From: an uncultured Pseudomonadota bacterium
Lineage (GTDB): Bacteria > Pseudomonadota > Gammaproteobacteria > Burkholderiales > Methylophilaceae
Assembly (NCBI GenBank): GCA_903838125.1
Contig: CAILXF010000052.1
Coordinates: forward strand, 1 to 42,523
Length of the DNA stretch: 42,523 bases
Reading direction: 5' to 3'
Shown here: positions 1 through 9,411 of the stretch, piece after piece
How positions within the stretch are numbered: position 1 is the first letter of the stretch
How the letters are laid out: the number at the start of each line of letters is the position of its first letter
Made by a program: the position numbers and the translations under genes
The notes under the pieces: generated by a model
Seen by the model: the letters and a program-made list of their open reading frames with translations, nothing else
The model's database searches: none
Told to the model about the DNA's origin: nothing

Positions 1-305
1 CTGACGGTATGGTTCACTCAGTGAAAAAATCACTGTCTGAGCATGGCGATAAGTTAGATGCTGCTGAAAAAGAAGCGATTGAAACTGCACTTAAAGATGT
101 TGAAGAAGCCATGAAGTTAGATGAAAAAGACACTATTGAAGCCAAAACTAAGGCTTTAATGGATGCGTCACAAAAGCTAGGTGAAAAAGTCTATGCTGAA
201 CAACAAGCGCAACAAAATACTGAAAGTGCAGCAGGCACACCAAGTGAGAAAACTGTAGACGCTGAAGTGGTCGATGCCGAGTTTGAAGAAGTAAAAAAAG
301 ACTAA
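1..305 (+). CDS. dnaK: Molecular chaperone DnaK (Hsp70), C-terminal part only
   Basis: This is the 3' end of a gene that enters from the left edge; the frame begins at base 3. About 100 residues are visible. They match the helical lid and acidic, flexible tail of Hsp70: a lysine/glutamate-rich helical stretch, then a Q/A-rich linker, and a final [13 protein letters not shown] tail of the proteobacterial DnaK type (the family ends in EEV-like acidic residues). DnaK is the cytosolic ATP-dependent chaperone that works with DnaJ and GrpE. dnaJ follows directly, which is the standard order and supports the call. A hairpin terminator lies between the two genes, so dnaJ may be partly uncoupled from dnaK. 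The ATPase and most of the substrate domain lie outside the window and could not be checked. Confidence 0.93.
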   Translation, partial: DGMVHSVKKSLSEHGDKLDAAEKEAIETALKDVEEAMKLDEKDTIEAKTKALMDASQKLGEKVYAEQQAQQNTESAAGTPSEKTVDAEVVDAEFEEVKKD

Positions 306-331
306 AGAAATAGTCGTTAGTCCGCAGTAGC

Positions 332-367
332 AAGTCGTTAGTACCAGTACTGGTGCTAACGACTTTT
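332..367 (+). terminator. Hairpin between dnaK and dnaJ
   Basis: Two 14-base arms (332-345 and 352-365) pair with a single G-T wobble around a 6-base loop, AGTACT, and are followed by a short TTTT. The T tract is short, so this may attenuate rather than stop transcription into dnaJ. A partial copy of the left arm (TAGTCGTTAG) also occurs at 311-320. Confidence 0.65.
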
Positions 368-433
368 GCGCAACTAACTACACGTTAATGACCCATAGCA
401 AAAGACTACCTACTACAAACTATCGAATAAATT

Positions 434-1558
434 ATGGCCACAAAAAAAGATTACTACGAAGTTCTTGGCGTCAATAAAGACGCTTCTTCAGAAGACATAA
501 AAAAATCTTATCGCAAATTAGCGATGAAGTTTCACCCTGACCGCAACCCAGACAATCCAAAAGCTGAAGAACAATTCAAAGAGGCAAAAGAAGCCTATGA
601 AATGTTGTCAGACGATCAAAAGCGAGCGGCTTATGACCAATATGGTCATGCTGGTGTAGAGCAAGGTGGTGGCGGTGCGGGCGGATTTGGTGGTGCAGGT
701 TTTGGCGATGCGTTTGGTGATATTTTTGGCGATATTTTTGGCGGGGGGCGCGCCGGTGGGCAACGCAACAACGTCTATCGTGGCGCTGACTTACGTTACA
801 ACATGGAAATTTCGCTAGAAGACGCAGCCAAAGGCACCGAAACCAAAATTAGAATTCCAGTACAAGCTAGCTGCGAAACTTGTAAAGGCTCCGGAGCACG
901 CCCAGGCACACAACCAACCACTTGCTCTACCTGTGGTGGACATGGTCAAGTGCGTATGCAGCAAGGCTTTTTCTCCGTGCAACAAACGTGTCCTAAATGC
1001 CATGGTAACGGCAAAATGATTAAAGAGCCATGCCCTACTTGTACTGGTGCTGGTCGTGTTAAGCAAAACAAAACTTTATCCGTCAAGATTCCAGCAGGGG
1101 TGGATGAAGGCGATCGCATACGTTTAAGCGGTGAAGGTGAAGGCGGCGTAAATGGGGGTCCGACAGGTGATTTGTACGTCGTGGTGCATCTAAAGCCACA
1201 TGAAATATTTCAACGTGAAGGTGGCAATTTGCATTGCGAAATGCCAGTCAGCTTCGCCGCTGCGGCATTAGGTGGGGAAATTGAAGTGCCTACATTGGGC
1301 GGCTCTGCCAAAATGAAGATTCCAGCAGAAACGCAAACTGGCGCTGTATTTAGATTGCGTGGTAAGGGAATTAAACCGCTACGCCAATCTGAGCATGGTG
1401 ATTTGATGGTACACGTCGTGGTAGAAACGCCTGTGAAGCTCACGGAGAAACAAAAGGAATTGTTACGTGAGTTTGAAGTGAGTACCCAAGCTGATTCTGG
1501 CAAGCATAGTCCACGCAACAAATCATGGATGAATAAGGTTAAAGACTTTTTTGAATAA
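434..1558 (+). CDS. dnaJ: Chaperone protein DnaJ (Hsp40)
   Basis: DnaJ is the co-chaperone that delivers unfolded clients to DnaK and stimulates its ATPase. All domains of a type I Hsp40 are present in 374 residues, the usual length. The J domain (about 1-70) carries HPD at 34-36. A Gly/Phe-rich linker follows (about 75-110). The zinc region has four CxxCxGxG-type repeats ([32 protein letters not shown]). The C-terminal substrate-binding and dimerisation part completes it. The ATG at 434 is the only start that gives the canonical [13 protein letters not shown] opening. No clear Shine-Dalgarno sequence precedes it. The gene is preceded by a hairpin after dnaK and ends at an inverted repeat, so it forms the tail of the dnaK operon. 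Confidence 0.97.
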   Translation: MATKKDYYEVLGVNKDASSEDIKKSYRKLAMKFHPDRNPDNPKAEEQFKEAKEAYEMLSDDQKRAAYDQYGHAGVEQGGGGAGGFGGAGFGDAFGDIFGDIFGGGRAGGQRNNVYRGADLRYNMEISLEDAAKGTETKIRIPVQASCETCKGSGARPGTQPTTCSTCGGHGQVRMQQGFFSVQQTCPKCHGNGKMIKEPCPTCTGAGRVKQNKTLSVKIPAGVDEGDRIRLSGEGEGGVNGGPTGDLYVVVHLKPHEIFQREGGNLHCEMPVSFAAAALGGEIEVPTLGGSAKMKIPAETQTGAVFRLRGKGIKPLRQSEHGDLMVHVVVETPVKLTEKQKELLREFEVSTQADSGKHSPRNKSWMNKVKDFFE

Positions 1559-1566
1559 CCACACTG

Positions 1567-1598
1567 GGGACTAGTGCTTACATGCTAGTCCCTACTTT
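1567..1598. terminator. Inverted repeat between convergent dnaJ and the GIY-YIG gene
   Basis: Perfect 8-bp arms, GGGACTAG (1567-1574) and CTAGTCCC (1585-1592), enclose a 10-base loop and lie between two convergent genes. The T tract is weak (TACTTTA). This is a probable bidirectional terminator. Confidence 0.55.
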
Positions 1599-1854
1599 AG
1601 GGTGCTTGGTCACAAAAGAAATCAAGCTTCTTAATTCTCGGAAGCTTCTTCAATGCGGCTTCAGCAGAGCTTGCTGCCGAACGATCTACATATAATTTTG
1701 TAGCCAGTATTTTAAGTGGTGGATTCGCGCGAGTATAGCGAGCACCCTTGCCAGACATATGCGCGGAAAATCGAGATTCCAGATTATTGGTGATACCAGC
1801 GTAATAAGCCCCATTTTTACATTCAAGTAAATATAAAAACCAAGGGGCCTTCAT
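1597..1854 (-). CDS. GIY-YIG nuclease superfamily protein (UPF0213 type)
   Basis: A small protein of 85 residues with the GIY-YIG core: YLLECK near the N terminus, then YYAGITNN, a conserved Arg (LESRF) and a His ([12 protein letters not shown]). These are the hallmarks of the stand-alone UPF0213/YhbQ-like family, putative DNA-acting endonucleases whose cellular role is not settled. The ATG at 1854 was chosen because it places the FLYLLEC strand at residue 6, as in relatives. An upstream in-frame ATG at 1941 would add 29 residues that overlap the glyoxalase gene and match nothing in the family. It is convergent with dnaJ and lies directly downstream of gloA on the same strand. Confidence 0.85.
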   Translation of the reverse strand: MKAPWFLYLLECKNGAYYAGITNNLESRFSAHMSGKGARYTRANPPLKILATKLYVDRSAASSAEAALKKLPRIKKLDFFCDQAP

Positions 1855-1900
1855 TACCAATGCTTCTGATACTGACAATGTAGTTGCCCTCAGCTCTAGC

Positions 1901-2290
1901 TTAGTAAGTCCCTGCTTGTATAAACTCAACCTTGTATCCATCAGGATCTTCTACAAAAGCAATCACGGTTGTGCCATGCATCATAGGCCCCGCTTCACGC
2001 AGCACTTTACCACCTGCAGCTTTCACCGCTACGCAGGCTTGATGCGCATCTTCTACTTCTAACGCAATATGGCCATAGGCATTGCCCATATCGTAAGTTT
2101 CAACGCCGTAGTTATAAGTCAACTCAAGCACGGTATGGTCACTCTCGTCTCCATAACCAACAAAGGCTAAACTAAACTTACCTTCAGGAAAATCATGCTG
2201 GCGTAATAGTTTCATGCCTAAAATTTTAGTGTAAAACTGAACTGAGCGTTCTAGGTTACCGACTCGAAGCATGGTGTGTAACATACGCAT
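1901..2290 (-). CDS. gloA: Lactoylglutathione lyase (glyoxalase I)
   Basis: Converts the hemithioacetal of methylglyoxal and glutathione to S-lactoylglutathione, the first step of methylglyoxal detoxification in the cytoplasm. The 129 residues contain all four metal ligands expected for the short bacterial enzyme: His5 ([10 protein letters not shown]), Glu56 ([10 protein letters not shown]), His74 (YGHIALEV) and Glu122 (KVEFIQ). The length and the absence of the eukaryotic insertions suggest the Ni/Co-type bacterial form. The gene lies 17 bp downstream of the ferredoxin gene on the minus strand. The GIY-YIG gene follows with no overlap if its internal ATG is used. Confidence 0.96.
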   Translation of the reverse strand: MRMLHTMLRVGNLERSVQFYTKILGMKLLRQHDFPEGKFSLAFVGYGDESDHTVLELTYNYGVETYDMGNAYGHIALEVEDAHQACVAVKAAGGKVLREAGPMMHGTTVIAFVEDPDGYKVEFIQAGTY

Positions 2291-2307
2291 AGCGTGTTTC
2301 CTTGAGA

Positions 2308-3045
<738 letters not shown>

Positions 3046-3049
<4 letters not shown>

Positions 3050-3627
3050 ACTTGGGCCTTTTCTACTTGCACCGATTTAAGCAAGTGGTAAAACACGTTA
3101 CCAGCTTTACTTTGCTTGATTATCTGCCAACCTTGTATCATTTCTGAGTTTGGGTCTAAGGAAAATTCTGATTCCGCGTAGACTAAGCCATCCTCAAGTA
3201 GATGCGCTAATAATTGTGGCAACACTTTATCTAGCCATTGCATATGATAAGGTGGATCTAGGAAAATAAGGTTGAATTTTTGGCTATTTTGACTTAAAAA
3301 CTGCAGCGCATCTTGATGGCGCAGCGAGGCTTGCTCGGCTTTTAGCAGCTGCTTGTTCTCAATTAAGGCTTTGTAAGCAGGAGTAGATTTTTCGACCAAA
3401 GTAGCCGTTAGTGCGCCACGTGACAACGCTTCAAACCCCATGACGCCTGTACCAGCAAATAAATCCAAGCACGACAAGCCACTTAAATCTTGACCTAACC
3501 AATTAAAAACGGTCTGGCGCACACGCTCAGGTGTTGGGCGCAGACCAATCGCATCTGGAAATTTAATGATGCGACTACGCCATTCTCCGGCGTTAATGCG
3601 TACCGTGTTTAACTTTTTATCACTCAT
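3046..3627 (-). CDS. rsmD: 16S rRNA (guanine(966)-N(2))-methyltransferase RsmD
   Basis: Methylates G966 of 16S rRNA in the assembled 30S subunit, using S-adenosylmethionine. The 193 residues show the expected motifs: [15 protein letters not shown] at the N terminus, [15 protein letters not shown], the SAM-binding [19 protein letters not shown], and the catalytic LIFLDPPY. It is the first gene of the rsmD-coaD-ferredoxin run on the minus strand. About 107 bp separate it from the M16 protease genes upstream, leaving room for its own promoter. Confidence 0.96.
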
Positions 3628-3734
3628 AGTTACAAGCAGCTTGCTATATATTAATCTTGAGCTGCATTTTACTACTAATTACATGGGCGCATTCAATGCA
3701 AGCTAAATGCTAGTAACGCTTTGGTGATGAAAAT

Positions 3735-5060
3735 CTACTGAGCCTTAGGGTCACCCACCACGATGGTGACAAAATTTTCTGGCTTAAGTCTGCGATTAAA
3801 GGTTTCCTTTATTTGTGCTACCGTCACTTTATCCACGTTGTTGTTATATTCATCTAGGTAGTTAAGCGGCAAATGGTAGAAACCTATCATGGCTAAATAA
3901 TCTAAAATTTTGGTATTACTATCAATACGCATCGGAAAGCCACCAATAATATTGGCTTTGGCCGCAGTAAGTTCTTTCTCGGTGACGCCGTCTTTAAGAA
4001 ATTTATCGAAGGTTTCACGCACTAAATTTAATGCCACATCGGCTTGTTCTTTTTTGGTTTGCAATCCAATCTCGAATGGACCTAACTCAGCCATCGGCAT
4101 AAAGTAACTGTATACGCTATAAACTAAACCACGTTTCTCGCGCACCTCTTCAGTTAATCTCGATACGAAGCCACCGCCACCTAAAATATAGTTACCGACA
4201 TATAAGGGGAATAGATCGGCATCACCGCGCTTAATGCCAGGGTAGCCAAGCAAAATATGGGACTGTGATGCAGGATGTGCAATGCGCTGTTCTATAGCCT
4301 GCGAAGGTAAAGTAACACTAGGAATAGGCTCTGGTGCGCTAGCCTTGGGTAGATTTCCACTAAGATTTTCTGCTATTTGATTGGCTTGTTCACGGGTCAA
4401 ATCTCCCATCATCGCAATCACTGAACCCTTAGCCCCGTAATGCTTGGCATAAAAGGCTTGTAGATCTTCACGATTGATTTTACTTACGGTTTCAACTTCT
4501 CCACTTTCCTCCAAACTATAGGGGTGCTTGCCATAGAGCGCAGCCATAAATGCCTTGTTAGCGATACTTTCTGGTTGGGTGGCCGATTCCTGCAAACCGG
4601 CAATAATACGTGCCTTTTCACGGTCTAGCACTGTCTGCGGAAAATCTGGTTTCTGTAGTACTTTAACAAACACCTCCAAGGCTTGCGTCTGCTCACGAAC
4701 GCTACTTAATGTGCGCAGCTTAAAAGTCGCCCGATCTGAAGTAAACTCACCACTAAGAATAGCGCCAATGTCTGCCATTTTATTAGCAATTACCTCATCA
4801 CTCATGCCAGCAGCGCCTAGCGCCATCAAATAGCGAGTAATCCCTGCCACCCCAGATTTTTCAGCAGTATCACGAACACTGCCGGCAGAAAAATTTACGC
4901 TTAGATCTACAATTGGCAAGTCGTGGTTTTCTACAAAATAGACTTCAGCGCCAGTTGCTGTTTGCCACTGTTGAATCTTGACACCCGCCTCTGCACTGAG
5001 ACTCATCATCAGCATCGCGAAACTCATCACTAAAGTTGTTTGGATCATTTTTAAGCTCAT
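3735..5060 (-). CDS. M16 family peptidase-like protein lacking the zinc site (non-catalytic partner)
   Basis: A 441-residue member of the insulinase/pitrilysin family with an N-terminal signal sequence (hydrophobic stretch ending near SAEA, about residue 25), so it is probably periplasmic. The zinc motif HxxEH expected near residue 70 is replaced by GVAGITRYLMALG. The substrate-binding Arg/Tyr motif is kept (REKRGLVYSVYSYF). This is the pattern of the non-catalytic half of two-subunit M16 proteases. It follows 28 bp after the catalytic paralogue, so a heterodimer is likely. Substrates are unknown; pairs of this kind have been proposed to degrade exported peptides. Confidence 0.9.
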   Translation of the reverse strand: MSLKMIQTTLVMSFAMLMMSLSAEAGVKIQQWQTATGAEVYFVENHDLPIVDLSVNFSAGSVRDTAEKSGVAGITRYLMALGAAGMSDEVIANKMADIGAILSGEFTSDRATFKLRTLSSVREQTQALEVFVKVLQKPDFPQTVLDREKARIIAGLQESATQPESIANKAFMAALYGKHPYSLEESGEVETVSKINREDLQAFYAKHYGAKGSVIAMMGDLTREQANQIAENLSGNLPKASAPEPIPSVTLPSQAIEQRIAHPASQSHILLGYPGIKRGDADLFPLYVGNYILGGGGFVSRLTEEVREKRGLVYSVYSYFMPMAELGPFEIGLQTKKEQADVALNLVRETFDKFLKDGVTEKELTAAKANIIGGFPMRIDSNTKILDYLAMIGFYHLPLNYLDEYNNNVDKVTVAQIKETFNRRLKPENFVTIVVGDPKAQ

Positions 5061-5088
5061 TATGGATTACCTTATAGTTCTACACAGA

Positions 5089-6453
5089 TTAGTGAACGTG
5101 TGGCTTGCCCTGCGGCTTTGCATTAGGATCCATCGGTTGCGGATCGAGCGTGGCAATTGTCAGATTATCTTGTAGCAAATACTTTTTAGCTACCGCTTGT
5201 ACTTGTTCCGGCGTTACCGCGCGGAGCTTGTTTGGGTAATCTTCTAGAATGCGATAGGAAAAACCTACCGTTTCAATCGTACCGATTTGCATGGCTTGAT
5301 AAAACATAGAATCACGCTTATACACATCAGAGGCAATCACACCAGCTTTCACACGGTCTAACTCTTCAACGGTAACGCCTGCAGTTTTCACCTGTTCAAT
5401 TTGCTGCAATAAAGCCACTTCTAGCTCTTTCACGGTTTTGCCTTCACTAGGCGTGCCATCTAATTCAAATAAACTTAAATGTCCACGCGCTAAGAGATCG
5501 TAGCCAGCACTGACATCAATCGCTAATTGCGACTCCCGTACTAATTTTTGATTTAAGCGTGACGCAGGATTACCGCTAAGTACGCCCGCTAATACTTCCA
5601 ATGCATACGGCTCCCAATCTTTATCGGTGTCGACCAAAGCCGGCACATGATAGCCCATCAAAAGGTAGGGTAATTTAGCCGGCGCTTTTACTAATACACG
5701 ACGTTCACCGATTTGCATGGGCTCAACTTGTGGTTTACGCACAGGTAATACTTTTGGACTCAACTTGCCAAAGTATTGTTGTGCAAGCTTATAGACCTCG
5801 GAGGCTTTAACATCACCTACCACCACTAAAGTAGCATTATTAGGCGCATACCAGTTGTGATACCACTCACGGGCGTCTTCATAGGTCATGTTTTCAAGAT
5901 CATTCATAAAACCGATTACTTGACGTCCATAGGGGTTTGCTTGGTAAGCTGCCGCTTGAAACGCTTCACCTACTTTGGATTGTGGCTTATCGTCGGTACG
6001 CCAGCGACGCTCTTCCATCACCACTTTAATTTCCTTATCAAACTCTTCCTTGGTTAATTGCAAATTAGCCATACGATCAGCTTCCAACTTGAAAGACAAG
6101 CCAAGATGTGATTTTTCAAGCTGCTGAAAGTAGCAAGTATAATCAGAGCCTGTAAAGGCATTTTCCTTGCCTCCAGCAGCCGCAATTAAGCGTGAAAACT
6201 GGCCGGCTTTAACTTGCTTAGTGCCTTTAAACATCATGTGCTCAAGCACATGAGCAACGCCGGTTTTTCCATTCACTTCGTCCATGCTACCAGCTCTATA
6301 CCAAACCTGTGACACCACTACCGGTGAGCGGTGATCTTCTTGCACGATCAGCTTTAAGCCATTGCTTAGTTTAAATTCTTGAATACCTGCATGGGCGACG
6401 CTGACTAATAAGGTAGGTAGCAGGGTGCAAACGATAAGGATTTTTTTGATCAT
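5089..6453 (-). CDS. M16 family zinc metallopeptidase (catalytic subunit)
   Basis: A 454-residue zinc protease with a signal peptide (MIKKILIVCTLLPTLLVSVAHA). The inverted zinc motif HVLEH is at 68-72, and the distal zinc-binding glutamate lies in the EIKVVMEERR helix about 75 residues further on. A C-terminal M16 domain follows, with a conserved Arg (LVRESQLAID). Length fits half of an M16 clam-shell, so it needs a partner, which the next gene appears to provide. The first gene of the pair, it faces ftsY across a 210-bp divergent region holding a TTGAA-N5-TTCAA inverted repeat at 6536-6550. The C terminus is Pro- and His-rich. Confidence 0.94.
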   Translation of the reverse strand: MIKKILIVCTLLPTLLVSVAHAGIQEFKLSNGLKLIVQEDHRSPVVVSQVWYRAGSMDEVNGKTGVAHVLEHMMFKGTKQVKAGQFSRLIAAAGGKENAFTGSDYTCYFQQLEKSHLGLSFKLEADRMANLQLTKEEFDKEIKVVMEERRWRTDDKPQSKVGEAFQAAAYQANPYGRQVIGFMNDLENMTYEDAREWYHNWYAPNNATLVVVGDVKASEVYKLAQQYFGKLSPKVLPVRKPQVEPMQIGERRVLVKAPAKLPYLLMGYHVPALVDTDKDWEPYALEVLAGVLSGNPASRLNQKLVRESQLAIDVSAGYDLLARGHLSLFELDGTPSEGKTVKELEVALLQQIEQVKTAGVTVEELDRVKAGVIASDVYKRDSMFYQAMQIGTIETVGFSYRILEDYPNKLRAVTPEQVQAVAKKYLLQDNLTIATLDPQPMDPNAKPQGKPHVH

Positions 6454-6663
6454 TGATGTCTTTCTTAAATAAACAGCATATTCTGAATGGCTAGATTTTA
6501 TAAGAGTTCACTTGCAAACTAAAGACCTAGACGCATTGAAATTAGTTCAAGACGCGTTTTAATCATGAAGCTAGTTAGTGTCGATTGCATCCCACCGTAA
6601 ACTAAGACGCAACAAGGTAGCAAGTTTACGCTAAAATATGGGCATTCTATTCGATGCGCAATC

Positions 6664-7626
6664 ATGTTTAATATTTTCAAAAAAACGCCGGCCGCTAGCA
6701 CGGATGAAAATCCGCCACCGAGCTTTACCCAGCGTCTTCAACAAAGCCTCAGCAAAACGCGCAAGCAGTTGGGCAGCCAGCTAGCCAGTTTGTTTAATGG
6801 CGGTAAAATTGATGCTGAAGTTTATGAAGAGTTGGAAACCATCTTGCTGACTGCAGATGTTGGCGTTACAGCAACACAAAGTTTATTGACTGACTTAAAG
6901 AGCCGCGTTTCAAGACAGAATCTAGACAATACACTGCAACTTAAAGTGGCTTTAAAGCAATCGTTAACTGACCTATTAACTCCATTACAGCAACCCTTAG
7001 AAACCTCCGCACACAAACCTTTCGTGATTATGTTAGCAGGAGTTAATGGTGCAGGAAAAACTACCAGTATAGGTAAATTAGCGCATGCTTTTCAAGCAGA
7101 GGGCAAGTCTGTACTGATCGCTGCCGGCGATACCTTTAGAGCGGCAGCCCGTGAACAATTACAAGTTTGGGGTGAGCGCAATAATGTACATGTGGTAGCT
7201 CAAAGTAGTGGGGATGCTGCGGCCGTGATGTTTGATGCAATCAACTCGGCACGGGCTAAAAATATAGATATTGTACTAGCCGATACTGCAGGCAGACTCC
7301 CTACACAAATGCATTTAATGGATGAGATAGCCAAAGTAAAACGTGTTATGGACAAGGCATTACCTGGCGCACCGCACGAGGTATTATTGGTATTAGATGC
7401 CAACACTGGACAAAATGCAGTCAATCAAGTCAAAGCCTTTGATGATGCTTTAGGTGTCACTGGGTTAGTACTAAGTAAACTAGACGGAACGGCTAAAGGT
7501 GGTGTTATTGCGGCTATTGCAACCGCTCGCCCTATTCCCGTCCGATACATTGGCATTGGTGAAAACATCGATGATTTACGCCCGTTTAATGCCCAAGAGT
7601 TTATCGATGCCATGATTGATGTTTAG
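6664..7626 (+). CDS. ftsY: Signal recognition particle receptor FtsY
   Basis: SRP receptor GTPase that docks ribosome-SRP complexes to the inner membrane for co-translational insertion. The 320 residues comprise a very short N-terminal membrane-targeting segment (about 1-20), the helical N domain (about 20-115) and the G domain. GTPase motifs: G1 GVNGAGKTT at 126-134, DTFRAAAREQL near 156, DTAGR at 207-211, and SKLDGTAKGG from 271. The acidic A domain of enteric FtsY is missing, which is common in this class. It heads the ftsY-ftsE-ftsX cluster found in many Proteobacteria. A weak candidate -10, TAAAAT, lies at 6632-6637. Confidence 0.97.
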   Translation: MFNIFKKTPAASTDENPPPSFTQRLQQSLSKTRKQLGSQLASLFNGGKIDAEVYEELETILLTADVGVTATQSLLTDLKSRVSRQNLDNTLQLKVALKQSLTDLLTPLQQPLETSAHKPFVIMLAGVNGAGKTTSIGKLAHAFQAEGKSVLIAAGDTFRAAAREQLQVWGERNNVHVVAQSSGDAAAVMFDAINSARAKNIDIVLADTAGRLPTQMHLMDEIAKVKRVMDKALPGAPHEVLLVLDANTGQNAVNQVKAFDDALGVTGLVLSKLDGTAKGGVIAAIATARPIPVRYIGIGENIDDLRPFNAQEFIDAMIDV

Positions 7627-7683
7627 ACAGATGAAGCCTTAACCCGTATCACGTAACCATCTAATTAGCGATACAATGACACC

Positions 7684-8355
7684 ATGATTCAATTTGACCA
7701 AGTCACAAAGCGTTACCCTGGTAGCGATGAGGCATTAAAAAATGTCAGCTTCAGCATTGATGCTGGTGAGTGGGTATTTGTCACTGGCCATTCCGGTGCT
7801 GGTAAAAGCACTTTACTTAAGCTGACGGCCGCCATTGAACGGCCCACTAGCGGCACGGTTCTAATCGCCAATCAGAATATCAGCAAACTTAAATCCTCTG
7901 CCATCCCTTTTATGCGCCGTAGATTCGGGGTTGTGTTTCAGGACCACAAGTTACTTTATGATCGCAACTGCTTTGAAAATGTAATCTTACCGCTACGCAT
8001 TAATGGCGTGGCTGGTGCTGAGGCGTCTAAACGTGTGCGTGCTGCCCTTGATAAGGTCGGACTATTACATAAAGAAAAAGCCATGCCGATTACTTTATCT
8101 GGTGGCGAACAACAAAGATTAGCCATTGCCCGTGCAGTTGTCAGTCGGCCGTCTATATTAATTGCTGATGAACCTACCGGAAATCTTGATGCCAGTTATG
8201 CCGCGGATATTATGGGTATTTTTCAAGCCTTTAATCAGGTCGGTGTTACGGTCGTCATGGCTACTCATGATGCGCTTGGCTTAAGCGCATCACACAGTCG
8301 TGTTCTGCATCTTAATCATGGCCAGCTTAGCCAATCTGAAAGCCCAATGTCATGA
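7684..8355 (+). CDS. ftsE: Cell division ATP-binding protein FtsE
   Basis: ATPase of the FtsEX complex, which couples the divisome to activation of cell-wall hydrolases at the septum. The 223 residues are typical. Motifs: Walker A GHSGAGKST at 35-43, Q-loop VFQDHKLL near 86, signature LSGGE at 138-142, and Walker B ILIADEP near 158. Its stop overlaps the start of ftsX by 4 bp, so the two subunits are translationally coupled. ftsY lies upstream in the same direction. Confidence 0.97.
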   Translation: MIQFDQVTKRYPGSDEALKNVSFSIDAGEWVFVTGHSGAGKSTLLKLTAAIERPTSGTVLIANQNISKLKSSAIPFMRRRFGVVFQDHKLLYDRNCFENVILPLRINGVAGAEASKRVRAALDKVGLLHKEKAMPITLSGGEQQRLAIARAVVSRPSILIADEPTGNLDASYAADIMGIFQAFNQVGVTVVMATHDALGLSASHSRVLHLNHGQLSQSESPMS

Positions 8356-9272
8356 CCAACTGGATTAACCATCATGTGCAAGCCCTAAAGTTGGTATTAG
8401 GCCGTATGCGAGACAATCTGCTGTCTACTTTTATGATCTGCTTGGTAGTTGGGGTAGCGACAAGCCTTCCAGGGCTGTTTTATGTAGGTGTCGACAACCT
8501 ATCTAAGTTGAGCGGTCATATGCAAGATGAAACTGAAATTAGCTTGTTCCTTAAGGTTGGCGTTAGTCAAGAAACGTTAGCGACCATAGATACCGCACTC
8601 TCCAAAAATACTGAAATCAAGCAGCATCATTTTGTCAATAAAGACGAAGCTTGGAAGCGCTTTCAAGACGAGTCTGCCAACAACGGCGATATTAATAAAG
8701 TCATATTGCAACTTAATAAAAATCCACTACCCGATGCTTTTTTTATTCAAGCCAAGTCTGCGGAACCTGAAGCGCTAGAAGCACTCAAAAATAGCTTACA
8801 AACGCTACCAGGCGTTGAGCAGGCTCTGCTTAATAGTGAATGGGCTAAGCGCTTGTCCATATTGCTAAAACTGGGTACAAAAATAATATTCGTGATTGCA
8901 GCATTACTTGCCATCACCTTGTTGATCATTATTGGCAATACCGTCCGTATGCAAATACTGACTCAAAAAGATGAAATTGAAGTCAGCAACTTAATGGGTG
9001 CTACCAGTAGCTTTATTCGCACCCCATTTCTGTATGCTGGCATGCTCTATGGATTGTTTGGTGGCCTACTCGCCATTGCCATGATGGCGGGCATTATGGA
9101 AGCCTTCAATTTATCTATCGCTCAAATATCAAGCTTGTACAGTAGTGACTTTAGTATTGCCCTACTGAACCCTAAACTGTTTATCGGCATCATCTCCACT
9201 GCTACCTTTATTGGATGGCTAGGCTCTTATATTGCAGTGAGCCGCTCTATCGCTTCGTTCAAAATTAATTAA
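8352..9272 (+). CDS. ftsX: Cell division protein FtsX
   Basis: Membrane subunit of FtsEX. The 306 residues show the FtsX plan: a cytoplasmic N terminus, a first membrane helix (about 24-45), a large periplasmic domain (about 46-170, which in the family contacts amidase activators such as EnvC), then three more helices (about 170-195, 222-245 and 272-295). The conserved cytoplasmic segment between helices 2 and 3 reads MQILTQKDEIEVSNLMGAT. It ends the ftsYEX cluster; no clear terminator follows, only the rpoH control region. Confidence 0.95.
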   Translation: MTNWINHHVQALKLVLGRMRDNLLSTFMICLVVGVATSLPGLFYVGVDNLSKLSGHMQDETEISLFLKVGVSQETLATIDTALSKNTEIKQHHFVNKDEAWKRFQDESANNGDINKVILQLNKNPLPDAFFIQAKSAEPEALEALKNSLQTLPGVEQALLNSEWAKRLSILLKLGTKIIFVIAALLAITLLIIIGNTVRMQILTQKDEIEVSNLMGATSSFIRTPFLYAGMLYGLFGGLLAIAMMAGIMEAFNLSIAQISSLYSSDFSIALLNPKLFIGIISTATFIGWLGSYIAVSRSIASFKIN

Positions 9273-9283
9273 GCTGCTATTTT

Positions 9284-9297
9284 TTGATATTGATCAA
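9284..9297. promoter_or_regulatory. FNR/Anr-type binding site upstream of rpoH
   Basis: TTGAT-ATTG-ATCAA matches all ten fixed bases of the FNR/Anr/Dnr consensus TTGAT-N4-ATCAA. Its centre (9290.5) is 41.5 bp upstream of the start expected from a candidate -10 TACACT at 9320-9325, which is the class II activator position. The site is seen directly; binding and function are inferred. Confidence 0.5.
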
Positions 9298-9330
9298 CTT
9301 GGCTATCTATACAATTACTTACACTTGTCA

Positions 9331-9359
9331 TTGAAAATTAACTGAACCTTTTCTCTACT
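9331..9359 (+). promoter_or_regulatory. Candidate sigma70-type promoter of rpoH
   Basis: A -35 hexamer TTGAAA (9331-9336, 5/6) and a -10 TCTACT (9354-9359, 4/6) are separated by 17 bp. The -10 touches the left half of the CIRCE operator, so a repressor bound there would block initiation. Confidence 0.45.
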
Positions 9360-9384
9360 AGCACTCTCCAATGGGGAGTGCTAA
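9358..9384. promoter_or_regulatory. CIRCE operator (HrcA binding site) upstream of rpoH
   Basis: CTAGCACTC (9358-9366), a 9-base spacer, and GAGTGCTAA (9376-9384). This matches 17 of 18 fixed bases of the CIRCE consensus TTAGCACTC-N9-GAGTGCTAA; only the first base differs. It lies 27 bp before the rpoH start codon. CIRCE is the operator of the heat-shock repressor HrcA. Its placement before rpoH, rather than before groESL or dnaK, agrees with what I recall being reported for betaproteobacteria. Confidence 0.88.
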
Positions 9385-9411
9385 AATACGGAATCGGAGG
9401 ATTTAAATTCA

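Noticed and set aside
6536-6550. TTGAA-N5-TTCAA inverted repeat between the M16 genes and ftsY
   Set aside because: Short arms in an AT-rich gap, no match to a known operator I can name, and no promoter clearly overlaps it.
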